Assembly (NCBI GenBank): GCA_947500775.1
Contig: CANMTD010000002.1
Span: 868,001-932,000, forward strand
Direction: 5' to 3'
Length of the DNA: 64,000 nt
Source of the DNA: an uncultured Paracoccaceae bacterium
Lineage (GTDB): Bacteria > Pseudomonadota > Alphaproteobacteria > Rhodobacterales > Rhodobacteraceae
Each line of letters starts with the position of its first letter. The stretch's first letter is position 1. The position numbers and the translations under genes are program-made. The notes under the pieces are model-generated. The model ran no database searches and was not told where the DNA came from. It saw only the letters and a program-made list of their open reading frames with translations. Below, one piece after another: positions 49,877-59,426 of this stretch.

Positions 49877-50424
49877 GCGGTTTTGGGCCCTTTGCTGTCA
49901 CCGGCCATGCGGAATTCTTCGGATTTAGGTTTGAAACCTGCGCCTTTGGTTTCATTCCCCCATTTGCGGCTGAGCGCAACCAGATGCAGCGCCGCCAGCG
50001 CGGCACCGCCGCCCTTGTTCTGATCGTCGGGGTTGGCGCGCACCTCGGCCTGGGGGCGGTTTTCGACGGTCAGGATGCCGTTGCCGATGCAGGCCCCCTG
50101 CAACCCCAACAGGGTCAGCCCGCGCGAGCTGTCGTTGCAGACCGTTTCGTAATGCGTGGTTTCGCCCCGGATGACGCAGCCCAGCGCGACATAACCGTCA
50201 AAGTTCGACATCCGGTGCGCCAGTGAGATTGCGGTGGGCAGTTCCAGCGCGCCGGGCACCTCGATCATCTCATGCGCAGCTCCGGCGGCGTCCAATGCCG
50301 CACGGGCACCGGCCAGCAGGTTGTCGGCGATATCGCGGTAATAGGGGGCCACGACGATCAGCATCTTGACCGGTTTGTCGAAACCGGGCAGCGGCGGGGT
50401 GTAATGGGGTTCATGTCCGGCCAT
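49873..50424 (-). CDS. ribH: 6,7-dimethyl-8-ribityllumazine synthase
   Basis: The 183-residue enzyme condenses 5-amino-6-ribitylaminouracil with dihydroxybutanone phosphate to lumazine. Motifs are VPGALELPTAISLA near residue 55, GCVIRGETTHYETV near 83-96 with the catalytic His, and GILTVEN near 115. It starts 3 nt after ribB and overlaps nusB. The C-terminal extension is longer than in many RibH proteins. Confidence 0.95.
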   Translation of the reverse strand: MAGHEPHYTPPLPGFDKPVKMLIVVAPYYRDIADNLLAGARAALDAAGAAHEMIEVPGALELPTAISLAHRMSNFDGYVALGCVIRGETTHYETVCNDSSRGLTLLGLQGACIGNGILTVENRPQAEVRANPDDQNKGGGAALAALHLVALSRKWGNETKGAGFKPKSEEFRMAGDSKGPKTA

Positions 50425-50427
50425 GGG

Positions 50428-51549
50428 TTACTCCGGCGTGACGCGTCTGGTGTCGACAATGGTCAGGCCATAGCCTTCCAGACCGACGATCTTGGGTTTC
50501 GGGGAATTGGTCATCAGGATCAGGTCCGACAGACCGAGCGAGGACAATATCTGCGCGCCCAGCCCGTATTGGCGCAGGGTGGCGGGGGATACGGCGCCTT
50601 CAAGTTCCAGCTTCATTTCCAGATCGCGCAACAGGACAACGACGCCCCTGCCCGCCTCGGCCACGCGCAGCATGGCCTGGCTGAATTCATCGGCGCGCCC
50701 CGGTTCGCCGGTGCCGATGATATCCAGCATCGGGTGCAGCGCGTGCATCCGCACCAGAACCGGTTCCGGCGTGGAAATATCGCCCTTGGTCAGCACGATA
50801 TGTTCCGACCCTTGGGTTTCGTCGGTATAGACCCGCATCATCCAGTCGCCGCCATATTCGGAATGCACCGTGGTCACGGCGGTTTCCTTGACCAGATTGT
50901 CGTGGCGGCGGCGATAGGCGATCAGATCGCTGATCGTGCCAATCTTCAGATTATGCCGCTGGGCAAAGGACACCAGATCGGGCAGCCGCGCCATAGTGCC
51001 GTCTTCGTTCATGATCTCGCAGATCACCCCGGCGGCGTTCAGCCCGGCCAGACGGCTGACATCCACCGCCGCTTCGGTATGACCGGCGCGCACCAGCACC
51101 CCGCCATCCTTGGCGCGCAACGGGAACACATGGCCCGGCGTGGCGATATCGGCCTGAGTTTTCGACGGGTCGATCGCCACCGCCACCGTGCGGGCGCGGT
51201 CATGGGCGGAAATCCCGGTGGTCACACCTTCGCGGGCTTCGATCGAAATGGTAAAGGCGGTTTCGTGGCGCGAGGAATTGTCCGAGGCCATCAGCGACAG
51301 GCCCAGCGCGTCGATCCGTTCGCCCGGCAGGCTGAGGCAGATCAGCCCGCGCCCGTGGGTGGCCATGAAATTGATCGCCTCGGGCGTCGCCATCTGCGCG
51401 GGGATCACCAGATCGCCCTCATTCTCGCGGTCCTCGTGATCGACCAGAATGAACATCCGGCCATTGCGGGCATCTTCGATGATCTCGTCGATTTTGGAGA
51501 TCGCGTCGCGCCAGTTTTCTTCGACCGGGCCGGAGGTTTCGAAGCTCAT
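50428..51549 (-). CDS. ribB: 3,4-dihydroxy-2-butanone-4-phosphate synthase with degenerate GTP cyclohydrolase II-like domain
   Basis: Residues 1-205 form an intact DHBP synthase: [14 protein letters not shown] near 35, THGRGLICL near 64, and [13 protein letters not shown] near 150, making dihydroxybutanone phosphate from ribulose 5-phosphate. The second half keeps the GCH II scaffold (VKGDI-like [31 protein letters not shown]). It lacks the zinc cysteines: [16 protein letters not shown] stands where HSECLTGD...RCDCG is expected, and the QEGRGIGL loop is gone. The cyclohydrolase half is therefore probably inactive, and a separate ribA or folE-type route should exist elsewhere. It is followed by ribH after 3 nt. 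Confidence 0.92.
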   Translation of the reverse strand: MSFETSGPVEENWRDAISKIDEIIEDARNGRMFILVDHEDRENEGDLVIPAQMATPEAINFMATHGRGLICLSLPGERIDALGLSLMASDNSSRHETAFTISIEAREGVTTGISAHDRARTVAVAIDPSKTQADIATPGHVFPLRAKDGGVLVRAGHTEAAVDVSRLAGLNAAGVICEIMNEDGTMARLPDLVSFAQRHNLKIGTISDLIAYRRRHDNLVKETAVTTVHSEYGGDWMMRVYTDETQGSEHIVLTKGDISTPEPVLVRMHALHPMLDIIGTGEPGRADEFSQAMLRVAEAGRGVVVLLRDLEMKLELEGAVSPATLRQYGLGAQILSSLGLSDLILMTNSPKPKIVGLEGYGLTIVDTRRVTPE

Positions 51550-51730
51550 GTCAGACTCACTGCTGCTGCACAGGCAGCCCAGATAGACCATGTAACCGAG
51601 CCTGACCAGAGGGACGCGGCGTTTTGGCGGCCCCATACCGCCCCCAAAGGCCCATTATTATCCGAATATGGTCAACGAATTGTCGCGATTTGCGCCGATA
51701 AACCCGCCAACCGGGTCGGGAGCCTTGCAG

Positions 51731-52786
51731 ATGCTGGAAGCAGCAACATTACCATCAGACAGCATCATCCTGCGCGGATTGCGCCGGAATCGGCTGCTGG
51801 TTTCCCTGATCGCCCTGCATTTTCTGGCGGCCCTTGCGACTAGTGCGGTTCTGGGCAAACCCTTTGACGTCGGCGTCCTGCAAACCCTCAACATGTTGTT
51901 CCGGGCGCTGATCCCGATCTTTCTGCTGGTGCTGCTGGTCTGGCGCTTTGCCAATGTCGCGGCCTTCATCCGGCCCGACGAGCCGCTGAAATGGTTCGTC
52001 AACGATCTGCGCATGGTTCTGATCGACGGCGACCGCATCGTCGACGGGGCGATTGCGCTGCTGTCCACCTGCGTTTTCTTCGGGTCGTTTTCCTTTTTCA
52101 AAGGGGTGCTGCCCGACATCAACCCGTTTTCATGGGACCCGCTTTTCGCTCAGATGGACCGGGCGCTGCACGGCGGTTACGACCCCTATACGCTGTTGAT
52201 GCCGATCTTTGGCCACCCTTACGTGCTGACCGCGATCAACGGCGCCTATCATTTTTGGATGGTTCTGGTGCTGTTCATGCTGTTCGTGGCCTGTTTCACC
52301 AAACACGACCCCAAGGCGCGCGATACCTTCATGGTGTCCTATGTGCTGATCTGGGCACTTGGCGGCAACCTGCTGGGCACGGTCTTTGCCTCGGGCGGGC
52401 CGGTCTATTACGCCGGTCTGGGCTATGGCGACGATTTCGCGCCGCTGATATCGGCCCTGCAATCGGCCAATCAGATCAGCCCGATCCCCGCGCTGGAGGT
52501 GCATGAGCTGCTGTGGAAGGGCTATATCGGCGAAGGCCCGGCCCATGGTATTTCGGCGATGCCCAGCATGCATCTGGCCAGTTCCGCCCTGCTGACGCTT
52601 TATGGATTCCGGATATCGCGCTGGCTGGGCTGGGCGCTGGTCGCCTTTACCGCCACCATGCTTTTGGGGTCGGTCCTGCTGGCCTGGCACTATGCCATTG
52701 ACGGATACCTTGGCATTCTGCTTGCGATAGCTGTCTGGGCCGGGGTCACGCGGCTGTTTCCGTCGCCGCCCAAGGCCGCCGCCTGA
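51731..52786 (+). CDS. PAP2-family phosphatase / inositolphosphotransferase-like membrane protein
   Basis: The 351-residue membrane protein has at least six hydrophobic helices. The PAP2 signature occurs late: GISAMPSMHLASSALLTLYGF near residues 275-295 with PSMH, and AWHYAIDGYLG near 320 with the catalytic His. It removes or transfers a phosphate on a lipid at the outer face of the membrane. The GGGAG 8 nt upstream favours ATG 51731; an in-frame ATG at 51668 has no ribosome site. It lies on the opposite strand inside the rib gene region. Confidence 0.85.
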   Translation: MLEAATLPSDSIILRGLRRNRLLVSLIALHFLAALATSAVLGKPFDVGVLQTLNMLFRALIPIFLLVLLVWRFANVAAFIRPDEPLKWFVNDLRMVLIDGDRIVDGAIALLSTCVFFGSFSFFKGVLPDINPFSWDPLFAQMDRALHGGYDPYTLLMPIFGHPYVLTAINGAYHFWMVLVLFMLFVACFTKHDPKARDTFMVSYVLIWALGGNLLGTVFASGGPVYYAGLGYGDDFAPLISALQSANQISPIPALEVHELLWKGYIGEGPAHGISAMPSMHLASSALLTLYGFRISRWLGWALVAFTATMLLGSVLLAWHYAIDGYLGILLAIAVWAGVTRLFPSPPKAAA

Positions 52787-52795
52787 TCCGAGGCC

Positions 52796-53368
52796 TTAGC
52801 GGAAATACTCCCCCGCTTTCAGATATCCCGCCATCCGGCCCGCGGTGCACCATTCGCGTTCCAGCATCGTATCGCCCACCACCAGAACCGAGGCCGGGTG
52901 CAACTTGTCGCGCCGCAACGTAGCGCCCATCTGCGCGCGAATATCGCTCCAGCTGTCGGTAAAGCCGGGGGCGGAAATCCCGTTCAGAAACTCGGTGCCG
53001 TGGGTCTGCGCGATCTCTTCCACCACTTTGACCGGGTCCAACGGCGGGTAAGAGGCCAGCAGGCGGCCGCAGTTGCGTTGGGCGATCAGCATATCGGCGT
53101 GCGCCTGCGGCAGATCGGCGGCCGTGCGCCGCAGCCCAAGCGCGTTCGACGAAAACAGAAAAGCCACGATATCGCGCCCCGTCGTCGCCCGGACCGAAGC
53201 ATAGGCCTTATACTCCAGCCCCAGTTCCTTGGCCCGGTTCACCCGGATGCGGATGACCTCCAGCGGCAGTTTCGGCAACAGATCGGCGCGGGCCCGTTTC
53301 CAGCAATGCTTGCGCCATGCAGCGCCGCCTTCCATCGTGGGGCCCTTGTTGTGGCCCAGCCCGCTCAT
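52796..53368 (-). CDS. Hypothetical protein downstream of ribE
   Basis: The 190-residue soluble protein starts MSGLGHNKGP and contains WKRARADLLPKLPLEVIRIRVNRAKELGLEY (residues 18-48), FLFSSNALGL near 70, and VVGDTMLEREWCTAGRMAGYL near the end. The start overlaps the ribE stop by ATGA, so it is co-translated. Homologues sit beside ribE in other Rhodobacterales as far as I recall. No domain is recognised. Confidence 0.75.
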   Translation of the reverse strand: MSGLGHNKGPTMEGGAAWRKHCWKRARADLLPKLPLEVIRIRVNRAKELGLEYKAYASVRATTGRDIVAFLFSSNALGLRRTAADLPQAHADMLIAQRNCGRLLASYPPLDPVKVVEEIAQTHGTEFLNGISAPGFTDSWSDIRAQMGATLRRDKLHPASVLVVGDTMLEREWCTAGRMAGYLKAGEYFR

Positions 53369-53976
53369 TGCCCGCCCCATTCGGCCAGCCGCGCGACATA
53401 GCGCGCCAGCGTGTCGATCTCCAGGTTGATCTGGTCGCCGACCACCACATCGCCCCATGTCGTTGCGACCTTGGTATGCGGGATGAAATTGACGCCGAAA
53501 TCGCAGCCATCGACTTCGTTCACCGTCAGCGAGGTGCCGTTCAGCGCGACCGAGCCTTTGGGCGCGATGAACCGGGCCAACGCCTCGGGCGCACGAAAGG
53601 TGACGCGGGTGCTGTCGCCGTCGTCCGCCATCGCGACCACCTGCGCCACCCCGTCCACATGGCCCGACACGATATGCCCGCCCAATTCATCGCCGACCTT
53701 CAGCGCGCGTTCCAGATTCAACCGCTTGCCCACCGCCCAGCCGTTGTGGCCGATATTGGTCTTGGACACGGTTTCGGCGGAAATATCGACATCGAACCAG
53801 CCGCCCTGATCGTCGCGCCCCGTGGCGGTGGCCGTCAGGCAGACACCATCGCAGGCGATCGAGGCCCCGATGGCAATGCTGTCGGGATCGTAGGACGTCG
53901 AAATCCGGGCGGTCAGGTCGCCCTTTTGCGTCAGGCGCTGCACCCGCCCGATATCGGTGATAATCCCTGTAAACAT
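53365..53976 (-). CDS. ribE: Riboflavin synthase alpha subunit
   Basis: The 203-residue enzyme makes riboflavin from two lumazine molecules. It begins with the hallmark MFTGIITDIG and has the two-fold internal repeat: SIACDGVCLTAT near residue 40, GHIVSGHVDGVAQV near 93, GSVALNGTSLTVNEV near 130, and LARYVARL near the end. The ATG at 53976 is at the conserved start. It is co-translated with the following hypothetical gene and separated from ribB by the plus-strand PAP2 gene. Confidence 0.95.
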   Translation of the reverse strand: MFTGIITDIGRVQRLTQKGDLTARISTSYDPDSIAIGASIACDGVCLTATATGRDDQGGWFDVDISAETVSKTNIGHNGWAVGKRLNLERALKVGDELGGHIVSGHVDGVAQVVAMADDGDSTRVTFRAPEALARFIAPKGSVALNGTSLTVNEVDGCDFGVNFIPHTKVATTWGDVVVGDQINLEIDTLARYVARLAEWGGQ

Positions 53977-54150
53977 CAGCACCCCCTTGTTGCCAACAGA
54001 CCTAGCTTGCGGCGCGGTTGAGGGCAAGAGAGGCCCGGTATCCGCAAATAGATGCTAAAAGCGGCCAAGTTTGCCTGTCCACACCGAAAAATCCGTGACA
54101 GGCCCGGTCAAACCGGCAATGTAGTACCCCAAAAGGTATAGTGTGTAACC

Positions 54151-55446
54151 GTGAAACAGATCCAGTCGGGGCAAAACAGACGGTTCCTTTTCCTGCAGGG
54201 ACCACATGGGCCGTTCTTCGCGGGCCTTGCCAAGATGCTGCGCCGGACCGGGGGACAGGTCTGGCGGGTCGGCTTCAACCGCGGGGATCAGGCGTTCTGG
54301 CCCGACAGCGACAGCTATATCCCCTTCACCGGGACCGAACAGGATTGGCCGGGCACGCTGGCCAGGCTGATCGCGGATCGCGGCATTACCGATATCGTTC
54401 TGTATGGCGATACCCGACCGATCCACGCCACGGCCCTGAAACTGGCCAAGGATGCCGGTCTGACCCCCCATATCTTCGAAGAGGGATACCTGCGCCCCTA
54501 TTGGGTCACCTACGAACGTGACGGGTCCAACGGGCATTCGCGGTTGGTGGATATGTCGATCGACCAGATGACCGCCGCCCTGCACAGGCTTGATCACGAT
54601 CAGGTCGCCGCCCCCGCCCATTGGGGCGACATGCGTCAGCACATGTTTTACGGCGCGGTGTACCATTTCTTTGTGATGTTTCAAAACCGGCGTTACCAGA
54701 ATTTCCAGCCGCACCGCGAGCTGACCGTCCGGCAGGAATTCCACCTGTATCTGCGCCGTCTGATGTTATTGCCCCTGCACGCGCTGGACCGGATGAACGC
54801 AACCCGCCGCATCCAGCGCGGGGCGTTCCCCTATCATCTGGTGCTGCTGCAACTGGCCCATGACGCAAATTTCATGGCCCACAGCCCCTTTGCCGACATG
54901 ACCGAGTTTCTGGAAGTCTGCATCAAGGGCTTTGCCGAAGGCGCCCCCGCGCACCACCATCTGGTGTTCAAGGCGCATCCGCTGGAGGACGGGCGCTATC
55001 CGCTGCGCGCCACCTTGCGGCGTCTGGCGCGCACCCATGGTCTGGCCGACCGCGTCCATTTCGTGCGGGGGGGCAAACTGGCCCGTTTGCTGAACGATAC
55101 CCGCAGCGCGGTCACCGTCAATTCCACGGCGGCACAGCAGGCTTTGTGGCGAAATGTCCCGCTAAAGGCCTTCGGAAAATCGGTCTATGCCAAGCCGGAA
55201 CTGGTGTCGGATCAACCGCTTGCCGAGTTTTTCGCCGAACCCGCCCCCCCCGATGGCACCGCATATTGGAGCTTCCGCAGGTATCTGTTGGAAAGCTCGC
55301 AGATTCCGGGCGGTTTTTATTCGGCGCGCGGGCGTCGGCGATTGCTGCGGGTGGTGGTCGATATGATGCTTCAGGACCAGGACCCTTACGATGCCCTTCA
55401 GGCGGGTAAAGCGGCACCCCGGCAACAGTTTCAAGTTGTTGGCTAG
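54151..55446 (+). CDS. kpsS: KpsS-like capsule Kdo-linker glycosyltransferase
   Basis: The 431-residue protein matches KpsS: FLFLQGPHGPFFAGLAKML near residues 12-30, GDTRPIHATALKLAK near 86-100, FEEGYLRPYWVT near 110, and KAHPLEDGRYPLRATLRRLA near 273. HFVRGGKLARLL and VTVNSTAAQQALWRNVP then form the CMP-Kdo-binding half. KpsS adds the first beta-Kdo to the lipid anchor of group 2-type capsules in the cytoplasm. The start is GTG. It begins a plus-strand capsule run with the exporter and KpsC. Confidence 0.88.
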   Translation: MKQIQSGQNRRFLFLQGPHGPFFAGLAKMLRRTGGQVWRVGFNRGDQAFWPDSDSYIPFTGTEQDWPGTLARLIADRGITDIVLYGDTRPIHATALKLAKDAGLTPHIFEEGYLRPYWVTYERDGSNGHSRLVDMSIDQMTAALHRLDHDQVAAPAHWGDMRQHMFYGAVYHFFVMFQNRRYQNFQPHRELTVRQEFHLYLRRLMLLPLHALDRMNATRRIQRGAFPYHLVLLQLAHDANFMAHSPFADMTEFLEVCIKGFAEGAPAHHHLVFKAHPLEDGRYPLRATLRRLARTHGLADRVHFVRGGKLARLLNDTRSAVTVNSTAAQQALWRNVPLKAFGKSVYAKPELVSDQPLAEFFAEPAPPDGTAYWSFRRYLLESSQIPGGFYSARGRRRLLRVVVDMMLQDQDPYDALQAGKAAPRQQFQVVG

Positions 55447-55548
55447 GCTTACAAAAGCCCCCGCTGGATTTTTCGACGCATTATCTGTAGGTCTGAACAC
55501 CAAAATCAGGACGTTTACAGCCTGACAATCTAACGAGGAGCCCGAGCA

Positions 55549-56688
55549 GTGAGTATTTTGGCATCTGGCAAGGCTTGGACCAAACTGGGCCTGTTGTTGC
55601 TTGTAGCAAGTGTTGGCGCCTGTGGGCTGCCGCGTTCGGGCCCCAGCAAGAGCGAGATCTTCTCTGGCTCGGTCCAGGAAGAGGGCGATGCATTTGTCGT
55701 GGCCGTCAATGACCGGGTGACCCGCGCCACCGCCGTGGTTCCGTCGCTGGGCTTTGGCAGCAACTTCAAGAATGCGAACGTTGTCGGCTCCGACACCATC
55801 AGCCCCGGCGATACGCTGGGCCTGACCATCTATGAAAACGTCGATGACGGGCTGCTGGCGGGCGAAGGCCTGAATGCCAGCGTTCTGGACGAGGTTCAGG
55901 TCGACGGTGCGGGCAATATCTTTATCCCCTATGCCGGTCGGATCAAGGCGGCGGGCAATTCGCCCGAACGGCTGCGCCAGATCATCACCGAAAAACTGAA
56001 TGCCCAGACCCCCGATCCGCAGGTCGTCGTGCGCCGTCTGGCGGGCAATGGCGCCACCGTATCGGTGGTGGGCAGTGTCGCGGCACAGGGTGTCTTTCCG
56101 ATCGAACGCCCAACCCGGACGCTGGGGGCCATGCTGGCCACGGCGGGGGGGATCACCATCTCGCCCGAAATCGCGCAAGTCACCGTTATCCGGGGCACCA
56201 AGCGCGGCAAAATCTGGTTTCAGGATCTGTTCGACCACCCCGAGCTGGACATCGCCCTGCGCGGCGGCGACCGCATTCTGGTCGAAGAGGACAGCCGCGC
56301 CTATACCATTCTGGGCGCTACCGGGGCCCAAAGCCGCGTGACATTCGAAAGCCAGAACCTGTCGGCCATCGAAGCACTTGCGCAGGTCGGCGGGCTGCAG
56401 ACCAATCTGGCCGATCCCAAGGGCGTGTTCGTGTTCCGCAATGAACCGGCCAAGATCGCCAACGCCGTGCTGGGCCGTAACGATCTGGTCGGCGACCAGC
56501 GCGTCGCCTATGTGCTGGACCTGACCGAACCCACCGGCATGTTCATGGCCCGCGATTTCGTGATCCGCGACGAAGACACGCTTTACGTCACCGAAGCGCC
56601 GTTCGTGCAGTGGTCCAAGACTTTGGGCGCGATCACCGGGTCCCTGACGGCGGCCACCTCGCTGAACACGGCGGCCACCGGAAACTGA
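55549..56688 (+). CDS. Polysaccharide export lipoprotein (Wza/KpsD family)
   Basis: The 379-residue outer-membrane protein starts at GTG and has a lipoprotein signal ending at VGAC (lipid-modified Cys near residue 25). A Poly_export domain follows (SPGDTLGLTIYENVDDG near 85), then SLBB-like repeats: VSVVGSVAAQGVFPI near 170, and YTILGATGAQSRV near 255. It forms the channel for capsule export across the outer membrane. KpsE/KpsM/KpsT partners are not in the window. Confidence 0.88.
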   Translation: MSILASGKAWTKLGLLLLVASVGACGLPRSGPSKSEIFSGSVQEEGDAFVVAVNDRVTRATAVVPSLGFGSNFKNANVVGSDTISPGDTLGLTIYENVDDGLLAGEGLNASVLDEVQVDGAGNIFIPYAGRIKAAGNSPERLRQIITEKLNAQTPDPQVVVRRLAGNGATVSVVGSVAAQGVFPIERPTRTLGAMLATAGGITISPEIAQVTVIRGTKRGKIWFQDLFDHPELDIALRGGDRILVEEDSRAYTILGATGAQSRVTFESQNLSAIEALAQVGGLQTNLADPKGVFVFRNEPAKIANAVLGRNDLVGDQRVAYVLDLTEPTGMFMARDFVIRDEDTLYVTEAPFVQWSKTLGAITGSLTAATSLNTAATGN

Positions 56689-56696
56689 GCCGGGCC

Positions 56697-58721
56697 GTGA
56701 CAGGCTCTTTCTCACCCAAGGCTACACAGACCGCCGGACAGGACCCCCCTGCCCGGCGGCTTTTCGTTTACAACGGCGGGTTTCTGACCCAGCGGCGGGT
56801 CCGGCGCATATTGGAACTGTCGGGCTATGACATCCGGTTGGGCAAACCGGGGCCCGACGATATGGTCGGCGTCTGGGGCCAATCGCCCACCGCCCCGCGC
56901 GGCGAAGCGGTGGCGCAACGTCTGGAGGCGCCGATCCTGCGGGTCGAAGACGCGCTGTTGCGGTCGGTCCTGCCGGGGCGGTCGGGGGCAGCCCCCTTGG
57001 GCCTGTTTCTGGATCGCGCAGGCGTGCATTTCGACGCCAGCACCCCGTCAGAGCTGGAACAGATGCTGGCCGACCATCCGCTGGACGACACCGCCCTTCT
57101 GAACCGCGCCCGTACCGCCATCGACCGGCTGAAGGCGCTGCATCTGTCGAAATACAACGCCTTCGATCCGCAGGCCCCGGTGCCCGATCCCGGCTATGTG
57201 CTGGTGATCGACCAGACCGAAGGCGATGCCTCGGTCACCGCCAGCGGCGGCAGCCGCGCCCGCCTGCGCGAAATGCTGGCCTTTGCCGAGATTGAAAACC
57301 CCGGCGCGCGTATCCTGATCAAAACCCACCCCGACACCGCGATGGGGCACCGGCCCGGATATTTCCGCCCCGAGGATACCAGCGATCGCACCGCGCTTTA
57401 TGCCGATGCGGTGTCGCCCTGGCGCCTGCTGGAAGGTGCGGTCGCGGTCTATACCTGGTCCTCGCAACTGGGGTTCGAGGCCATCATGGCAGGCCATAAA
57501 CCGCGGGTCTTCGGACAGCCGTTTTATGCCGGATGGGGGCTGACGCAGGATGAAAATCCGCCCCCCCGCCGCACACGCACCCTGACCCGCGCGCAGCTTT
57601 TTGCCGCCGCGATGATATTGGCGCCGACATGGTACGATCCCTATCGCGACCGGCTGTGCACGCTTGAGGGGGTCATTGACACGCTGGCCGCGCAGGCCCG
57701 CGCCTGGCGCGAGGATCACGCGGGCTGGGTCGCATCGGGCATGCGGCTGTGGAAACGGCCGCACCTGCAACGCTTCTTTGGCCAGACAACCCGCCTGCGG
57801 TTCGCGGGCACCGCCCCCGAAGGCGTGCGTCAGATGGTCTGGGCCAGCGCGGCCGATACCGACACTGACGCCGTGCGGGTCGAAGACGGATTCCTGCGGT
57901 CGCGCGGATTGGGGGCGCACCTGGTGCCGCCGCTGTCGCTGGTCTGCGACGATCTGGGCATCTATTACGATCCGTCGCGCGAAAGCAGGCTGGAACGCAT
58001 GATCGCCAGCGCCGCATCGCTGCGCCCCGACCAACAGCAACGCGCCGAACGGCTGATCGCCGCGCTGACCGCGGGCGGGCTGACCAAGTATAATCAGGGC
58101 GGAGATACCTTGCCGGACTTGCCGGCGGGCCGCCGCATTCTGGTCCCCGGTCAGGTCGAGGATGACGCCTCGATCCGGCTGGGCTGTACCGGGGCCTGCA
58201 CCAATCTGGACCTGCTGACCCGGTGCCGCGCCGAAAACCCGGACGCGGTTCTGCTGTTCAAACCCCACCCGGATGTCGAGGCCGGTCTGCGCCCCGGCGC
58301 GGTCGATCCGGAAACCGCGCTGACGCTGGCCGATCAGGTGCTGTCCAACGCGGCCCCCGCACCCCTGCTGGACGCGGTGGATGAGGTCTGGACCCTGACC
58401 TCGCTGATCGGGTTCGAGGCGCTGTTGCGTGGCCGCGCGGTGACCTGTCTGGGTGCGCCCTTCTATGCCGGTTGGGGGCTGACCCGCGATCTGGGCGATC
58501 CGCCCGCGCGCCGGACCGCGCGCCCCGGCCTGACCGGTCTGGTCCACGCCGCGCTGATCGATTATCCGCGTTACCTTGATCCCGTCACCGGCCTGCCCTG
58601 CCCGGTCGAGGTGGCGCTGGACCGGCTAGGCGATGACACCCTGCGAAGCGGCCCGCCCGCGCTGCGGATACTGGCCAAGCTGCAGGGGCTGTTTGCCAGC
58701 GCGACGCCGTTCTGGCGCTAG
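56697..58721 (+). CDS. kpsC: KpsC-like capsule polysaccharide Kdo-transferase (tandem domains)
   Basis: The protein of about 674 residues starts at GTG 56697, just after the exporter stop. It consists of two related halves. Each contains VEDALLRS/VEDGFLRS, LHLSKYNAF/LTKYNQGGD, LIKTHPD/LFKPHPD, SQLGFEAIM/SLIGFEALL and FYAGWGLT, in the same order. KpsC extends the poly-Kdo linker with alternating linkages, one activity per half. KpsS and the exporter precede it, so capsule assembly is supported. Confidence 0.9.
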   Translation: MTGSFSPKATQTAGQDPPARRLFVYNGGFLTQRRVRRILELSGYDIRLGKPGPDDMVGVWGQSPTAPRGEAVAQRLEAPILRVEDALLRSVLPGRSGAAPLGLFLDRAGVHFDASTPSELEQMLADHPLDDTALLNRARTAIDRLKALHLSKYNAFDPQAPVPDPGYVLVIDQTEGDASVTASGGSRARLREMLAFAEIENPGARILIKTHPDTAMGHRPGYFRPEDTSDRTALYADAVSPWRLLEGAVAVYTWSSQLGFEAIMAGHKPRVFGQPFYAGWGLTQDENPPPRRTRTLTRAQLFAAAMILAPTWYDPYRDRLCTLEGVIDTLAAQARAWREDHAGWVASGMRLWKRPHLQRFFGQTTRLRFAGTAPEGVRQMVWASAADTDTDAVRVEDGFLRSRGLGAHLVPPLSLVCDDLGIYYDPSRESRLERMIASAASLRPDQQQRAERLIAALTAGGLTKYNQGGDTLPDLPAGRRILVPGQVEDDASIRLGCTGACTNLDLLTRCRAENPDAVLLFKPHPDVEAGLRPGAVDPETALTLADQVLSNAAPAPLLDAVDEVWTLTSLIGFEALLRGRAVTCLGAPFYAGWGLTRDLGDPPARRTARPGLTGLVHAALIDYPRYLDPVTGLPCPVEVALDRLGDDTLRSGPPALRILAKLQGLFASATPFWR

Positions 58722-58796
58722 ATACGCTGGTCCTTTAGGATACCATTAACCAGTTTCCCCTACGGTCAGGCCACATCGTTTTTTGCTGAGGCCAGA

Positions 58797-59426
58797 ATGA
58801 CTCTCAAACCCATTGCATTCGCCCTGTTTCTGCTGGGCCTGATGACCGCTGCCGCGCCGGCCTCTACATTTCAGTTCGGGGTTGTCTATGATGGCACCAC
58901 CGCCTCGCTGGCGCCGGGGTCCGACACGCCGGGGGGCACATCGCTGGCCGCCGGGGACAGTTTCGACCTGACCGTCAGCGCGGCGGGAAACGGGTTTTTC
59001 AAAGCGATCGAGGAATTCAGCGAATTCGCCGCCGCGACCTTTTCCGTTGGCCCCAGTGGCACGCGGGTCGGCAATCTGGTCACCTCGATTTACCGCGACG
59101 GGTCGCTGGTCTCCAGCCGGATTGAAAACAATCTGGCACAGCTTTCGACCCATCTGGGGGCCCAGACCTTTCAGGTCGCCCAAGGCACGGAATTCGATCA
59201 GGTGAAACTGTCCTATCAACTGGTCAGCGCAACCGCGCCCACCACCATCGCCCCGCTGTCCCGTATCCTTGGGTTTGCTCCGTTCTACGATCAGGCGGAC
59301 AGGATCAGCTTTACCCCCGGCAGCGTCCCGCCCATCGCCGAGGTCGGGTTGCCCGCAACCGCCCTGCTGCTGGCCAGCGGCATCTGTCTGTTGGGATTGG
59401 GCAGGCGGCGGATCAGGCCGGTCTGA
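58797..59426 (+). CDS. Secreted protein with VPLPA/PEP-CTERM-like sorting tail
   Basis: The 209-residue protein has a Sec signal (KPIAFALFLLGLMTAAAPA). A Ser/Thr/Gly-rich beta-type body follows (VVYDGTTASLAPGSDTP). It ends with EVGLPATALLLASGICLLGLGRRR: a short motif, a hydrophobic helix and Arg cluster. That arrangement is the CTERM sorting signal recognised by exosortase-type peptidases, and VPLPA-CTERM is the Rhodobacterales variant. It is located right after kpsC and could be a surface-exposed partner of the polysaccharide. Its last 14 nt overlap the end of ribD. Confidence 0.72.
   Translation: MTLKPIAFALFLLGLMTAAAPASTFQFGVVYDGTTASLAPGSDTPGGTSLAAGDSFDLTVSAAGNGFFKAIEEFSEFAAATFSVGPSGTRVGNLVTSIYRDGSLVSSRIENNLAQLSTHLGAQTFQVAQGTEFDQVKLSYQLVSATAPTTIAPLSRILGFAPFYDQADRISFTPGSVPPIAEVGLPATALLLASGICLLGLGRRRIRPV

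Noticed and set aside
51550-51730. FMN riboswitch in the rib region
   Set aside because: No RFN-element motifs are seen upstream of ribB, ribE or ribD. Control is not evident from sequence.
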